A DNA stretch of 64,000 bases from Eretmocerus hayati (Eukaryota; Arthropoda; Insecta; Hymenoptera; Aphelinidae), in contig CM056743.1 in NCBI GenBank assembly GCA_029851415.1, positions 71,316,686-71,380,685 of the forward strand, in the 5' to 3' direction. This document shows, one piece after another, positions 9,398 through 20,989 of the stretch. The translations under genes were made by a program, and so were the position numbers. How positions within the stretch are numbered: position 1 is the stretch's first letter; the number at the start of each line of letters is the position of its first letter. The notes under the pieces were generated by a model, which was given only the letters and a program-made list of their open reading frames with translations, was not told the DNA's origin and ran no database searches.

Positions 9398-12300
9398 TCA
9401 CTGTGATTCGCCTACTTCGAGGCGCCTTACTTCCCTCTCTTTCTCCTCTTTGCGGGTCATCACCATCTTGATGTATCCGGTGAGTCTATCCCATGTCTCC
9501 TGGTTGCGGAGCAAGTTCGGGACGAGATTCTCGGGTGTTAGTTGAGCACCCAGCCATTCATCCAGCTCGGCGCGCTCTCTCCGGGTGTCGCTGCACTTGA
9601 ACAGGGCATGTTCGGCGTCATCCCATTCATCCCCGCATGACTGACATGCTGGGGTCGTCCTCTTCTTGAACCTGGTTAGATAGGAACCGAAGCAACCATG
9701 ATCGCTCAGTGCCTGCGTCGTCCAGTAGTCCATCTCTCCGTGGGTGCGTTCCGCCCACTTGGCTACGTCACGGATCAGCCGGTGCGTCCATCTGCCGTTC
9801 GCAAATGGCGAATCCCACTCAGTTTGCCAATGCTCAAGGGTGGTTTCCTTCTCGTTGTCGCGGATAATCTCCTTCATCGTCGGGATGAGTACTCGTTCGG
9901 CTCCGATCACTTTCTGGCGGTCCCAGATCCTCACTCGCTCCGCGACGAGCAAGTGGATGGGCGGTGTACTCGCCAATACGTAAGCCGCATCTCCTGACAC
10001 GGTGCGGTAGGCACGGATACTTCTCAGGGCCGCTCTCCGGTGGACAGGCCCCATCTTCTTCTCGATGATGGTCTTCTCTACTCTCTTTCCCCACACGGGT
10101 GCACCGTAGAGCATGATAGAGGTGCTGACGGTGTTGAGAAGTGCGCGCCTCTTTTCCTTGGGTCCTCCGATATTCGGCATCAGCCGTTGAAGCGCCGCAC
10201 CAACCCTGCTCGCTTTTTGAGCGGCCTCCTGGATGTGCTTCTTGAACGACCACTTGTCGTCAAGCCATACGCCGAGGTATTTCAGCTCTGTCTTGCGTGG
10301 GATCTCTTGCCCGTTGATGTGAAAGTGGGGCAAGTCAAACTTCCTGCGTCTTGTGACCACGATTGCTTCGCACTTCTTGACAGCAAGCTCTAGGAGCCTG
10401 CTGATCATCCACTCGTAGACTCGGGCCAGCGCCTCGTTTGCGCGTCTACCCAAGAGTTCCTCGTTGTCGGACCAGACTATGAGCCCCGCGTCGTCCGCGA
10501 AAGCCACTATTATGACTCCTTCGGGCAGTTCAATAGACAGTAAACTGTCGTACTGGGTGTTCCAGTTGAACGGGCCGGAAACCGATCCCTGTCCAATTCC
10601 GGCGGACAGTTCCCGGATCTCTTGTCCCTCGTCGGTGTCGTACACGAGTGTCCTGTTCCGCAGATAGTCACTCGGGATGGCTAGTAGATAGGGCGGCACT
10701 TTACCTGCTTGGGATTGATAGACTCGCTCCCAGCTCGCGCAGTTGAACGCGTTCTTTATGTCCAACGCAATAATGGCACAGAATCCTCCTCTTCCTTGGT
10801 ATGGGTTCCCTACCGACGCTTGAACCCGCTCTTGGACCTCCTCGATCGCGTGCACAGTGCTCCGTCCCTTCCGGAACCCAAACTGCATTGGTGATAGCCC
10901 GCCGCTCTCTTCGTAGGCTTTTTCCACCCTGTTGAGCACCATCCTCTCGTACATTTTCCCGATATTGTCGAGCATGCTGAGAGGGCGTTGACCTCCTTGA
11001 CCTTTAGGTATCAGGACCAGCTTCTGGCGTTTCTACTTATCCGGGAAATTTCCCGCGCTCAGACAGATGTTGAAGAGGTCGAGGAGTGAATCTGGGTTGT
11101 ATTTGAAGACCAGTTTCAGAGCCTCGTTTGGAATGCCGTCCAGGCCAGGGGCCTTGCCGTTTGGCAGCCTCTTCGCCGCTATGAGTAGCTCTTGCATAGT
11201 AAAGAGCGGGATGGGATCTTCGCTCTCGGGAGGGAATGTCACTCTGGGTTCTCCTGCTGGAAAGAGGTCTTCCACGATGCTGCGCGAGGTAGCTGCATCA
11301 GTCGGTGCTGGGTTGCCCCTCCGGGGTCGGACCTTGGACATGACCACGCGGTATGGCGTGCCCCACGGGTCTCCATTAACCATGTCGCACAATTCACCCC
11401 AGCACTTTTCTTTGCTTCTCCGGATGGCTAGAACGAGAGCCTTCTTTGCTTCTCTGTACGCCCTATCATCTTCCCCCAGTGATGGTCGTTTTAGTTTCCT
11501 TGATCGCCACGCGGTTCTCCTCTTCTTATTGCTCGTTCTTCGTAGGGCTTTTATCTCGTCGGTGATCCAGTACTCTGGTTTCCTCCAAAAGCATGATGTT
11601 GTCTTGCGAGGCATCGATGCGTCACAAGCTCTTGTGATGGTGGTCGTCACCATATCCACAGCCTCGTCCGCGGTGATGTTCATCGGGAGATCTTCGGCTG
11701 TTCCTATCGATTCCCGGAATTTCCCCTCATCCAGTTTGCGTACCTGCCACCCCGTCGGTCGCGGTCTGTGTGTCGTCTGTCTCTGTCTGTCAGTCCTAAG
11801 CCGAAACCGAATATGTCGATGGTCACTCAATGTTTCCGTGTCCAGAACCTCCCACGATGTCATACGTTCCATGAGCGACGGGCTCATGAACGTCAGGTCG
11901 AGGACCGAAGACGAACCTCCCTCCCTGGACCGAGTGTCGTGTCGGTAGTAGGTGATAACCCCCGTCTCGTTCGCGAGCACTAATCCCAATGCCTCCATGG
12001 CATCAGCGAGTATTACCTCCCGTCTATCACGCGGCCCCCCGCTCCAAGTCGGTTCCTTGGAGTTGAAATCCCCCGCGATTATAACTGGGCCCCCCCATTG
12101 CCTCACATCCTCTTCTAGGTCATGGAGCTCGTCTTCGAATTCGTGTATCTTGAGCGACGGCGAATAGTAGCAGCTGTAGACTGCTGTGCCCTCTATGGTC
12201 TTTCGAGCAAAACCGCGGCCACTAACAGCTGGTCCAGTCTCACGGATCGCAGGATTCATGATCTGAATTACAGCGGTCCCCCAGTGATCGAATGTGGAAC

Positions 12301-13180
12301 GGGAAAGTTCGCGCTTCCGAGGCGGTTCGGAGATGATCAGAACATCGATACCCCCTTCTTTGGCGGCAGTGTGTAGGAGGTCACAAGCTTCCCCGCTTCT
12401 CCTGAGGTTGGCTTGGATGAAGTTAGCCATTTCTTCTCCCCTGCGTCTATATGTCGCCCTCGCGTTTTGGTAGGCTGTGCAGTTGCTGGAGCCCGACCTG
12501 TGGTCAGATCTGGTTCCGATAGCCACGCAGTTGAGGCATTTTGGTTTCTCTTTACAGGTAGCGGCGAGGTGTCCTGGTTCGTCGCACTGGAAGCAGAGTT
12601 TCGGTTGACGTTCCTCTGCCTTCTCTTTTTTGCAGCCTGAGGCCTTGTGGCCATACTCTAGGCAGTTATAGCAGCGTGGGATGCCTCCCTTCTCGCGGAT
12701 TCTCACTCTGCTCCATCCCACCTTGGGTTCTTTCCAGTCCAGGAGGCGGTGAGCGAGCCTCGCTGGGATGGACACAACCGCTGTTTGGGTGCCTCGGGAG
12801 CCGTTTCGCAGGCTCTTAACTATTATGGCTCCATCCTCGTTTTCTGGTAGGGCCTTCGCGAGGTCCTTCTGCACTTTAGTTTTGTCGACATCGTAGTCGA
12901 CTCCGAGAACCTCGAGGGTCATGCTATTTGCGAGGCAGTAGACGGCCCCTTCTTGCCCGACGACTGGTGTCAGAGCCGCTTTGATGGCTGCAGCGTCGGT
13001 GCCCTTCCTCAGTTCAATGAGGATTTGTCCTTCCTGTGTTCTGCGGATGCCCGTGACTTTAGAGCCCACTTCTTCATTAAGGTCATCCGTCCTTATCTTG
13101 CGCAGCATATCTGCGTAGCTTAACCCACCTTGGTTTGCCGTGACGAGAACGGCGTCGGATTTCGCTCTTCTTGGCTTCAT
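9398..13180 (-). pseudogene. Element D ORF2: RRM-like/CCHC region fused to endonuclease and reverse transcriptase
   Basis: The frame is about 1260 codons with one internal TAG (11033-11035), where a Trp codon is expected after F-P-D-K. Order of regions: a gag-like N-terminus with S-Y-A-D-M-L; CCHC knuckles C-Y-N-C..H..C and C-F-Q-C..H..C plus a third atypical one at about residues 165-230; AP-like endonuclease (F-I-Q-A-N-L, I-I-S-E-P, G-D-F-N, S-D-H); RT with A-L-D-I-K-N-A-F and A-F-A-D-D; then a C-terminal C-Q-S-C..H..C motif. Gag-type RRM and knuckles usually lie in ORF1 of R1 elements, so the fusion is unusual. It may be real, or it may reflect one indel inside gag and another at the ORF1/ORF2 border. 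The start is the ATG of an ATGA overlap with the ORF1 stop. Confidence 0.9.
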
Positions 13181-14436
13181 CTTTGCCTTCTTTCCAGCGG
13201 TGTCACTTGATCGACCGCTTTCTTTGCCCTCTTCGTATTCCTCTTAGAGACCACTTCCTGCCAAGGCCCGTCCTGCTTGGGCATATTAGGAGTCGATGTC
13301 GAGCGCGGTGTTTCGAGGGCTCCCGATGGATGTCCGCGTCGCGTCCTCTTCGTATCGTGCTGTTTCCCTTGTCGCGATTCCGGTTTATTCGCCCCCCTTC
13401 CCTGTGTGCCGCTTCCCGACGTGGCTGGCCCAGAGGGCTGCGCACTCCTCTTCATTTTTAGGGTCTTCTCCGCTTCGAGAAGTGTGGTCTCGAAAGCCGC
13501 TCTCTTCCCTTTGTCTGCCGCAAGTAGGCCTTCGAGAGCGTGGCCAATCTTCTTGAGCTCTTCCATGTCGCCCCGAGTTCCTTCTGGGATGTTGGAAGCA
13601 GACTCGGCTATCCCTATGACCAAGTTCAGGTGGTCGAGGAGAAGATGAGTCTTCTCCTCCATCTGTTCTCGGCACATTTTCAAGTCCCTCCATCCTTCCA
13701 TTAGATCGGGGGCCTTGTCTCCACTTCTTTGTCGACTGGCCTTCTCAGGTGTGGGGAACCGATCGATGTCCATATCCTCCGGTGTTTTTTGACCTTTTTC
13801 GAGTCCACGGTCACAGTCCTTGGATGTCAGGGTGTCTTCTGACTCCTGGGACTCCGTGGTGGTGTTAGAGTCCCCTGAATCCGAGCTGGAATCGGCGGTA
13901 TCGTCTCCCTTGTTCTTGTCTTGCGTAAGCTGGATCTTGATCGCGGGGTTGATCTTCATAAGCTTGTCTGCCGCCGCTTGCGCTTCTGCAGCAACCTTCG
14001 CGTTCTTCTCTTTTTGGCTCAAGAATGTGAGCTTCGATTGCTTCAGCGTTCGCTTATCTACTTCCTCACCCAGACCCTTTCCCTTCCTGCTGTTCGGGGT
14101 GAGGTCTACTCCTTTCTGGTGTTGGTCCTTTATTCCAACTATCTTCGCCAGAGGCGTATTTCCATCGCTCGTAGCTTTACGCGTGAGTCCACCAGCCAAG
14201 TGTGCCACTGGTAGCGCGCTTTGCATCGTTGGGGGCCCCCCCCCCCCAAGATCCGAATGGGGCCCCGCTTTACTTGGGGAATTCTTGCCGTCAATGCTAG
14301 ACATCTTCTTCTTTCTTCTTTTTCCAGGGCCTGGAATCGCATGTTGGCCGACCCCGGACCAGACCAGCACGGGTGTGGTGTGTTGTGTGATGCGTGTTCT
14401 GCATAATGTTGGTATGTCTGTGTAATGCTTGAGCAA
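13177..14436 (-). CDS. Element D ORF1, charged low-complexity protein
   Basis: This 419-aa open frame is the 5'-proximal product of element D. It is rich in Lys, Glu, Ser and Gly, with an acidic Ser/Asp-rich stretch around residues 185-215 and a helical, probably coiled-coil segment at about 260-335. It ends in a basic segment including P-W-Q-E-V-V-S-K-R. Segments like that precede the RRM/CCHC part of gag in R1-type ORF1s, which suggests this is the N-terminal half of a gag whose second half is now in ORF2. Its stop overlaps the ORF2 start as ATGA, a layout compatible with termination-reinitiation as described for some R1-clade elements. An earlier or later ATG (e.g. M45) could be the true start. 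Confidence 0.75.
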   Translation of the reverse strand: MLKHYTDIPTLCRTRITQHTTPVLVWSGVGQHAIPGPGKRRKKKMSSIDGKNSPSKAGPHSDLGGGGPPTMQSALPVAHLAGGLTRKATSDGNTPLAKIVGIKDQHQKGVDLTPNSRKGKGLGEEVDKRTLKQSKLTFLSQKEKNAKVAAEAQAAADKLMKINPAIKIQLTQDKNKGDDTADSSSDSGDSNTTTESQESEDTLTSKDCDRGLEKGQKTPEDMDIDRFPTPEKASRQRSGDKAPDLMEGWRDLKMCREQMEEKTHLLLDHLNLVIGIAESASNIPEGTRGDMEELKKIGHALEGLLAADKGKRAAFETTLLEAEKTLKMKRSAQPSGPATSGSGTQGRGANKPESRQGKQHDTKRTRRGHPSGALETPRSTSTPNMPKQDGPWQEVVSKRNTKRAKKAVDQVTPLERRQR

Positions 14437-14562
14437 GCGTAAGTATGGTGCGTGTAGAGTGTAGTGTGTGTGTTAGTGTGAGTGTAGGACTCGGGTCCGG
14501 AGGGGCGTCACTCCCTCAAGCTCCAAGTGCAACCCTAAGGTCACACCCAAAGCCCCCTACGG

Positions 14563-14564
<2 letters not shown>

Positions 14565-14641
<77 letters not shown>
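14565..14641. repeat. (TC)n microsatellite between D and C
   Basis: About 38 TC units separate the 5' ends of D (minus) and C (plus). It is 5' target flank for both: (GA)n on the D strand and (TC)n on the C strand. Confidence 0.97.
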
Positions 14642-14644
<3 letters not shown>

Positions 14645-15056
14645 GATCCGTGAGTATTGTCACACGCTTCTCTACTTCGCTCCGCTGCTCACTCATTATT
14701 AACCAGGATTTTTAACACTTTCTCTTGCGAGACTGTGTTTCTCAGATATTTCAGGTTCCTGCTGGCTCACACGATAACGAGCATTACTGGCCTGCTCGTT
14801 TTTTAAGAGCCAGGGAACCGAATATCTGATTGAGCATTTTAGAGGTTAGGCAATATATAGCCTACTTTTCTGCAAATCTGCAAGCTAACGTGACGATTTG
14901 AAGATACATCAGCGCCCTCACACACCGCATTCTGCTAGACCTGCTGATCAATCATCGATGAAAATTTGTATGTGTGTGTGTCCATCGGATTCACTTAGCA
15001 GCAGACGTCTCTAGCAGACGACGCATGTATATCATCCAACTGAATGCCTGCAAGAT

Positions 15057-16318
15057 ATGTGCACAACTACTTCCACACTGAGAAATATATGTTTATTGTG
15101 CAGTAAGCCTGTAAAACGTGGTGAGTCCTCTCTTCAATGTGTTACTTGTGCCAGCCTTATCCATCTTGCGTGCTCGCCATCAACATTACACACTGAGTCT
15201 CAATCGTTTAAATGTCTCGACTGTCTAATATCTGTTAATCATAATAGTTTGCGCAAAACACACATATCATCATCATCACACACCAATTGCTCACCAACAC
15301 CACCTTCGCGAGCTTGTACCCCTCCCAGCGCTTGCCCCTCGATTGCTCTTCCCCGCTCTCCGGCATCGGCAGTCCACGAACGTGACTCTCGCTCGCGCAA
15401 GCGTTCTGCTTCATCTCCTCCATCTCTCTCGCACTCACGTGTTAAAGCTTTGTGCACAGCTGAGTCGCCAGTCTCCGACTCTTGCTTTTTGCCCTCGAGT
15501 ATGGAGGACTTGAATGCCAAGACTGCGCAATTCATGGATGATCCAAATATCTCAGAGCATATCAAGCAGCTTGGAAGTTTTTTACAAGCTTCTCAGCAGA
15601 TGAATCACGCTTCAATTCAGACACAACTGCACTATATTAGCACACGTCTTACGAATATTGCCGGTACCGGAGAACAAAACACCCGTGCTATCGCTCATCT
15701 CCGCGAGGATTTTCGATCAACTCGAGCTCTTGTTGACTCATGTGAGATAAGATTCTCCGGCCTACCACCTAACACTCAGCTTCCAGATCTTCAGCTTGTA
15801 AACAAGGTATTGGTAGCTATGGGCTGTGCAGAAACAGCTGGTGTCATCCTAGCTGTGCGCCGATGGGCTCAGTCACCAGTATTGAATAACCCTGCAAACA
15901 ATAACTCCAACGTCGCACCAGCAATACCCTCAGCACGCCCAAATATAGGCAACTATATTTCGGTTGTTGCTAAATTACCTCGCCAACTGTGAAAGACTTT
16001 CTTTTGTCGAAGGCAATGGCTCTGAAAGGTCAAACGTCCCAGACAATTTTTGGTGTTGGAGGCCCGATTAAAATATTTTTATCCCCAGTATTGCCACCGT
16101 CAGTTTACAAAATTAGGCGTGCAGCTCTGCCAAAATCTAAAGAACTAGGGTACCTTAGGCCCGAAATTAATAATATGACAGTAATCATGCGCCCAGGTCG
16201 ATCTGCGCCTCCCATTGCAATCCTCTCAGAGGCAGAGCTTGCTCAGCTCCCTCGTAATCAAATTACCCCAATAACTCAAGTATATTCAAACCCCAATATG
16301 GACGTTACTTCTACCTGA
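15057..16318 (+). pseudogene. Retrotransposon C ORF1 (PHD-type finger, FP-like domain), one frameshift
   Basis: Residues ~12-57 show C-x2-C-x11-C-x2-C-x4-H-x2-C-x12-C-x2-C, a C4HC3 pattern typical of PHD fingers found in some CR1-type ORF1 proteins. A Ser/Pro/Arg-rich linker and a helical middle follow. The FP-like C-terminal domain (S-V-V-A-K-L, then I-F-G-V-G-G-P, then S-K-E-L-G-Y) is split by a frameshift near 15985: the first frame stops at 15992 and the rest is open from 15989 to 16318. The stop of ORF1 and the start of the endonuclease region are in the same frame. Confidence 0.85.
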
Positions 16319-16390
16319 AAGAACGCAGGTCTGCCACCTTCGAATCTATTATCAAAATCTGCTGCCTCGCGTTGTAAACTTACTGTCGGT

Positions 16391-19300
16391 CACACAAACA
16401 TCAATAGATTGAAAACTAATTCCTCCCTACTTGAATTAAAACTTTCCTCATATACTTACGACATCATTGCCATCTCCGAAACTTTTCTAGATTCATCAGT
16501 TAATGTGCAAATTTTTGAAGTTCCTGGTTACACTTTTATCCATCATGATAGATTGGGAATGGAGGGTGGCGGTGTTGGACTCTACGTTCGCTCCGACTTT
16601 CAAGTGAAAATCCTCAAGTGCTCTGATCCAGTATCTATGAACAAGCCCGAGTATATGATCTGTGAAATCAAATTAGGAAGTACTTCCCTATTAATGGCTA
16701 TCGTCTATCGCAGACCGTCTGCTGCTTACCCACATGAGTTCTTTGAGGCCATTTCCCCTTTCCTTCTTACATATGAGCACACTATCATAACAGGTGATTT
16801 CAACATGAATATGGCAATTGAATGGCCCCCCCTCGATTTCTTTGACAGCATTATACACCGCATACTCATTATCCCTGGTTAGTACCGAACCTACGCACCA
16901 TAAGGTATGGCATGATGGCTCTCGTCATGATACATGTCTCGACCTGTTTTTTATCAGCAACTCTACTGCTTTAGCAGCTCACCGTTTATCGGAATCCCCT
17001 TTTACAGATGGCCATGATTTTGTTGAGATTGATTATAATCTCAAAGTGAAGCCCATTGAGTCCAAAGCTCTACCGATACGAAATTTGAAACGAGTTGATC
17101 CTGCCAAACTGTGCCACATTATATCGTCCAACCTATCTTCAAAATTGAATTTCCCAGCGGTGGCAGACCCTGTTTTTCTAGCAACTGATGCTGTACAAGA
17201 GGTGCTTCCTGCACCCCTCCTATCTGTGAATATTGTAAATAATGTAAATATACCGAATCCACTCTTGCTAAATTCTAACCACATTTTGCGTCCCTTGGAT
17301 CTCAGTCATCCTTTATATTCAACCTTAGCAAAAGGTCATATAGATGACCAAGTAAACTGTATTACAAAAACTTCGCTTGACGCCTTTGATCTGCTGTCTC
17401 CTGCTAAATCTTGCACTCTAACCTCCACAAATAAACCCTGGGTGACAGCAGATATTCGGTTGTCTATGAAGCGTAGAGATCGTCTGTATCGCAAAGCCAC
17501 CGAAACAAGATCTCCTATAATCATGCAGCAATATCGTCAAGCACGCAGTGAAGTCAAATCGACTTTAGATAGTGCTAAGAATAGCTACATATCTTGCAAA
17601 CTAAACTCTGCAAAGGATGTAAAGACTCGCTGGCAAGAGCTGCGCAAATTTGGGATCGCTAATAAGCGCAATACCTCACCCTTCGCATTTTTCAGCAGTC
17701 AAATTCTGAACTCTCATTTTGCCTCTGTGACAAAGACCTTCCCTGAAAGATGAGGACATAGATAGAATCTGCTCCTCCCCCCTCCCGAGTCATGTTCCTG
17801 GGTTTGATTTCTCGTCTATCTCTGAGAATGACGTGGTTCGAGCATTCAATACAGCCAACTCCAAAGGAGCGGGGTCTGACCAACTATCCTCGTCCATGAT
17901 GAAACTGGCATTCCCAGCATTACTTCCTCATCTCACTGGAGTTTTCAATAACTCCTTGCAAACGAGCTATTTTCCCGACGACTGAAAACGTGCCTCGATC
18001 ATCCCGCTGTCTAAAATCCCGTCTCCGAAGGGCCCCAGCGATACACGACCCATTGCGCAGCTTCCTGAGCCTGCGGAACTCTTGAAAAGAGTCGTGCATG
18101 AACAACTCATGTCCCATTTGACTATGAACAAGCTCATCGATCCTTTCCAATCTGGTTTTAGAGCTCGTCACTCCACTCAGACAGCTCTCCTGGGTGTTTT
18201 GGAAGACGTGCGGAATTCCATCGATAAGCGTATGCTAACTGTTCTCGTCTCTTTTGATTTCTCAAAAGCGTTTGACACGATCCCACACATTAAACTCCTA
18301 GAAAAACTTCGAAATTTTGGTTGTTCTGACCGTGTCATACGGTGGTTTGCCAGTTATCTGAGAAACCGCTCGCAAGCGGTACGACTAGATAACGGAACTC
18401 ATGACGAATGGCTACCTATAAATGCAGGAGTTCCCCAGGGCAGCGTTTTAGGCCCCCTACTTTTTCTTGTATTCATTAACGATCGTCCCAAAATCCTTCG
18501 GCATACATCCCATATGATATATGCAGACGATAGCCAGATCTACTTACACGCTCTTCCAATTGAATTAGTTACAAAACTAGCCCTAACTGCCCAAGATGCA
18601 AACGCCGTTGCTCAATGGGCAGCTGATAATGGGCTTAAACTCAACCCTACCAAGACAACGGTGATGATACTTGGGAGTGAGTTCTATACCTCAAAGATCG
18701 ATTACAATCAGATCCCAACCCTCAACATCATGGGCACTACCGTACCCTACTCAAAATCTATGAAAATTCTAGGACTTCACATATCGCCAAGCCTTGACTG
18801 GGACCTTCAGGTGAGAGAAGTATCAAAGAGAGTCCACGGTTCACTTTATTCACTTCGGTCTCTGAGGCACTCACTTTCTCGTGATCTTAGAGAGCAACTT
18901 GTTCGAAGCCTTGTGCTGCCAATATTTGATTATGCCGCGCCATTGCTCACCGATCTCAATAAAGGCCAGCAACTTAAACTCCACCGCCTGCATAACGCAT
19001 GTGTGCGCTTCGTCTATGAGAATATCCCGTGGCGATCGCATGTGACCCCATACCGATTAGCCCTAGGATGGCTATCAGCTCAGCGCCGTAGAGAATACCT
19101 GCTCGGTTCCTTGGCTTACTCGGTAATAGATACCGGTTTGCCTGAATATCTCCGTCCTAGATTCCTTCTTACAGCGGAGTTACCATCTTTGAGGCAATCT
19201 AAGAGGAGAGACAAGGACACACTAACATATCGAACTCCCCGTACTGAAGCTCAAAACCAATCATTTGCTCTTGCATCATCGAGACTCATCAATGAGTTAC

Positions 19301-19464
19301 CTTACATTGATTTTGAAACATCCACACACGAACAGTTTAAACAAGACTTGCTCGATCATCTCATGTCTCTGGATCGTGATGACTGGCTTAAGCGTGTGCA
19401 TCAAGAGCAACTTGAATCAGTCCCACCCGCCATCGCTCACTTGATTTCTTTTCCACCTTCCTGA
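16391..19464 (+). pseudogene. Retrotransposon C ORF2 (endonuclease-reverse transcriptase), disrupted
   Basis: The endonuclease begins around H-T-N-I-N-R-L at 16391 and carries I-S-E-T-F-L, GGGVGLYVRSDF and G-D-F-N. The RT (about 17800-18700) has F-D-F-S-K-A-F-D-T, GVPQGSVLGPLL and Y-A-D-D, followed by a long C-terminal region. Damage: a frameshift near 16820 just after G-D-F-N; another at about 17750; and TGA (17983-17985) in place of the Trp of F-P-D-D-W. From 17986 to the stop the frame is open, with all RT motifs. No ATG precedes the endonuclease in frame after the ORF1 stop, so the original start codon is lost or ORF2 was translated by another route. Confidence 0.9.
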
Positions 19465-19821
19465 GCAAAACAAGATGATACTGGCACTCACATTGATGAT
19501 AAGAGATTCTATTGCACTCATGAATTTGATCCATGCTTCATGGAATGGATAAATTATGAGAACGTGAACAACCGAGTTCCAGTTTATATATTACCTCAAA
19601 TATTATTGTTACTTCTATTCTCAGCTCATTTCAAATTCACTTAATATTTAATTTTAAGTCTATTCGCAATTTTAGTTAGTCACTAGCAAATCTTAGATTA
19701 ATACTATAGTTCGTTATAACTAAACTCTCAATACCCTGCACCATAATTCGACTGTAAATATGTAGCACTCTGTAATTCGCAATTTGGGCATATGGGATTC
19801 TTCCCCCGCCCTCAATAAAAC

Positions 19822-19822
19822 C

Positions 19823-19900
<78 letters not shown>
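19822..19900. repeat. (ATCA)n tail and (TC)n at the C/C2 junction
   Basis: The C tail (19822-19852) passes into about 24 TC units ending at 19900, where truncated C2 begins. The order hairpin, AATAAA, tetranucleotide, (TC)n is the same as for A. Confidence 0.95.
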
Positions 19901-19903
<3 letters not shown>

Positions 19904-20722
19904 AAAGATGCACTTGCTATCTATTATTGGGCTAATGCAAATGGCCTGAGCCTAAACCTCAAGAAAACGAAAGCAATAATCCTCGGTAGCGCTGAGAATT
20001 TACGATCTCTAGATATGAATGCTCTCTCTCCGATCACCATCCTCGATACACCAATAGAATTTGTAACTGAAGTGAAGAACCTCGGTGTTTGGATGTCAGC
20101 CGACTTGTCCTGGAAGAAACATGTCTCCTACATCTGCCAAAGAGTCTTTGGAACCTTGCGCCAACTCCGTCCTCACAAGCACGCTCTCTCATTCTCTCTC
20201 CGGAAATCCCTCATACAAACTCTCATCCTACCATACTTTGACTATGCCTGCCTTGTCTACCATGATCTCTCTGAGGAACAGAATTCTCGCCTTCAGCGGG
20301 CCCAAAACGCTTGTACTCGATTTGTATTCGGAAATATTCCTTGGAGAGATCATGTTACCCCCTATCGGCAACGACTAGGGTGGCTCTCGGTCAAAGCACG
20401 ACGAGAGTATTTCTTAGCCAGCTCCATGTTCCAAATACTGAAAACGGGTAAGCCTCAATACTTAGCCAAGAATATAGTGGAAGTTTGCAACGCGAGTGTT
20501 CATAGGTCAGCAAGACTTCAGACTGGTGACCTTATAATTCCTAAGTGTCGTACTACCGCGCTTCAGAATTCGTTCCATGTTTCTGCATCTATTCTCTGGA
20601 ACAAGATGCCACGCAATATCACCAATTTGCCTCGGGATGTCACCTCCGTAACCGTTTTCAAGAGCCACTTGCTCCCATATCTCACCAGTCAGGAGTCTAA
20701 TGTGAATGAAGTCAGAAACTGA
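19901..20722 (+). pseudogene. Retrotransposon C2 RT C-terminal fragment
   Basis: A 273-residue open frame encodes the region after the RT catalytic motifs: L-K-K-T-K, a thumb-like segment, and the conserved N-I-P-W-R-D-H-V-T-P-Y-R block that C also has. It ends in a helical tail. It has no internal stop but lacks its N-terminal two thirds, including all catalytic residues, because the insertion was 5'-truncated. Confidence 0.88.
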
Positions 20723-20957
20723 AGTAATTTAATATAATTTAATATAATTTAATTTAATGTACGTTCTTTGTGCTGTTCTTTAAAATTTATGTAACATGCT
20801 ACTGTGTACCGAGTTAATATATCTACCTATTTACAAGCATACTCGTTCCAAAGTTTTATACATATTTATATGAATTTATAACCTTGAGAAATTTTATTGT
20901 AACAACTTATGTAAATTGCTTTATGCCCCATGGGACCCATTGTCCCCGGGCTGAATA

Positions 20958-20989
<32 letters not shown>
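19901..20989 (+). mobile_element. Retrotransposon C2, 5'-truncated C-related copy
   Basis: The body starts inside the RT C-terminal third, directly after (TC)n. The 3' UTR contains hairpin GGGAC-CCATT-GTCCC (20932-20946), then AATAAA and a (CAAT)n tail (20961-20989). After the tail only a short TCTC remains before AT-rich DNA, so this is the right edge of the first nest. Protein similarity to C is clear but far from identical, so C2 belongs to a sister family. Confidence 0.9.

Larger units (their letters stand above)
8906..14564 (-). mobile_element. Non-LTR retrotransposon D (R1-like), full length
   Basis: This minus-strand element is bounded by (TC)n on both sides of the plus strand. It has a ~130-bp 5' leader, ORF1 (13177-14436), a long ORF2 (9398-13180), a ~465-bp 3' UTR and poly(A). 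The RT with A-L-D-I-K-N-A-F-N and F-A-D-D, the C-terminal Cys/His motif and the R-T-V-S-G-D-A-A-Y-V region place it near the R1 group of the Jockey/R1 lineages. A single in-frame stop disrupts ORF2, making this the best-preserved element in the window. Its 457-bp 3' end recurs closely at 37456-37912. Confidence 0.92.
14642..19852 (+). mobile_element. Non-LTR retrotransposon C (CR1/L2-like, PHD-type ORF1), full length
   Basis: The element runs from (TC)n to an (ATCA)n tail (from 19822) followed by (TC)n. It has a ~415-bp 5' UTR, ORF1 with a PHD-type finger (15057-16318), ORF2 (16391-19464) and a ~360-bp 3' UTR ending in hairpin GGGA-TTCT-TCCC (19794-19805), AATAAA and the tail. It is distinct from family A/B in protein sequence but shares the ORF1 type and 3' signature. 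Multiple frameshifts make it non-autonomous. Confidence 0.92.

Noticed and set aside
11067..11948. Plus-strand frame of 293 codons opposite D ORF2
   Set aside because: Antisense shadow of a GC-rich RT gene; no motif of its own.
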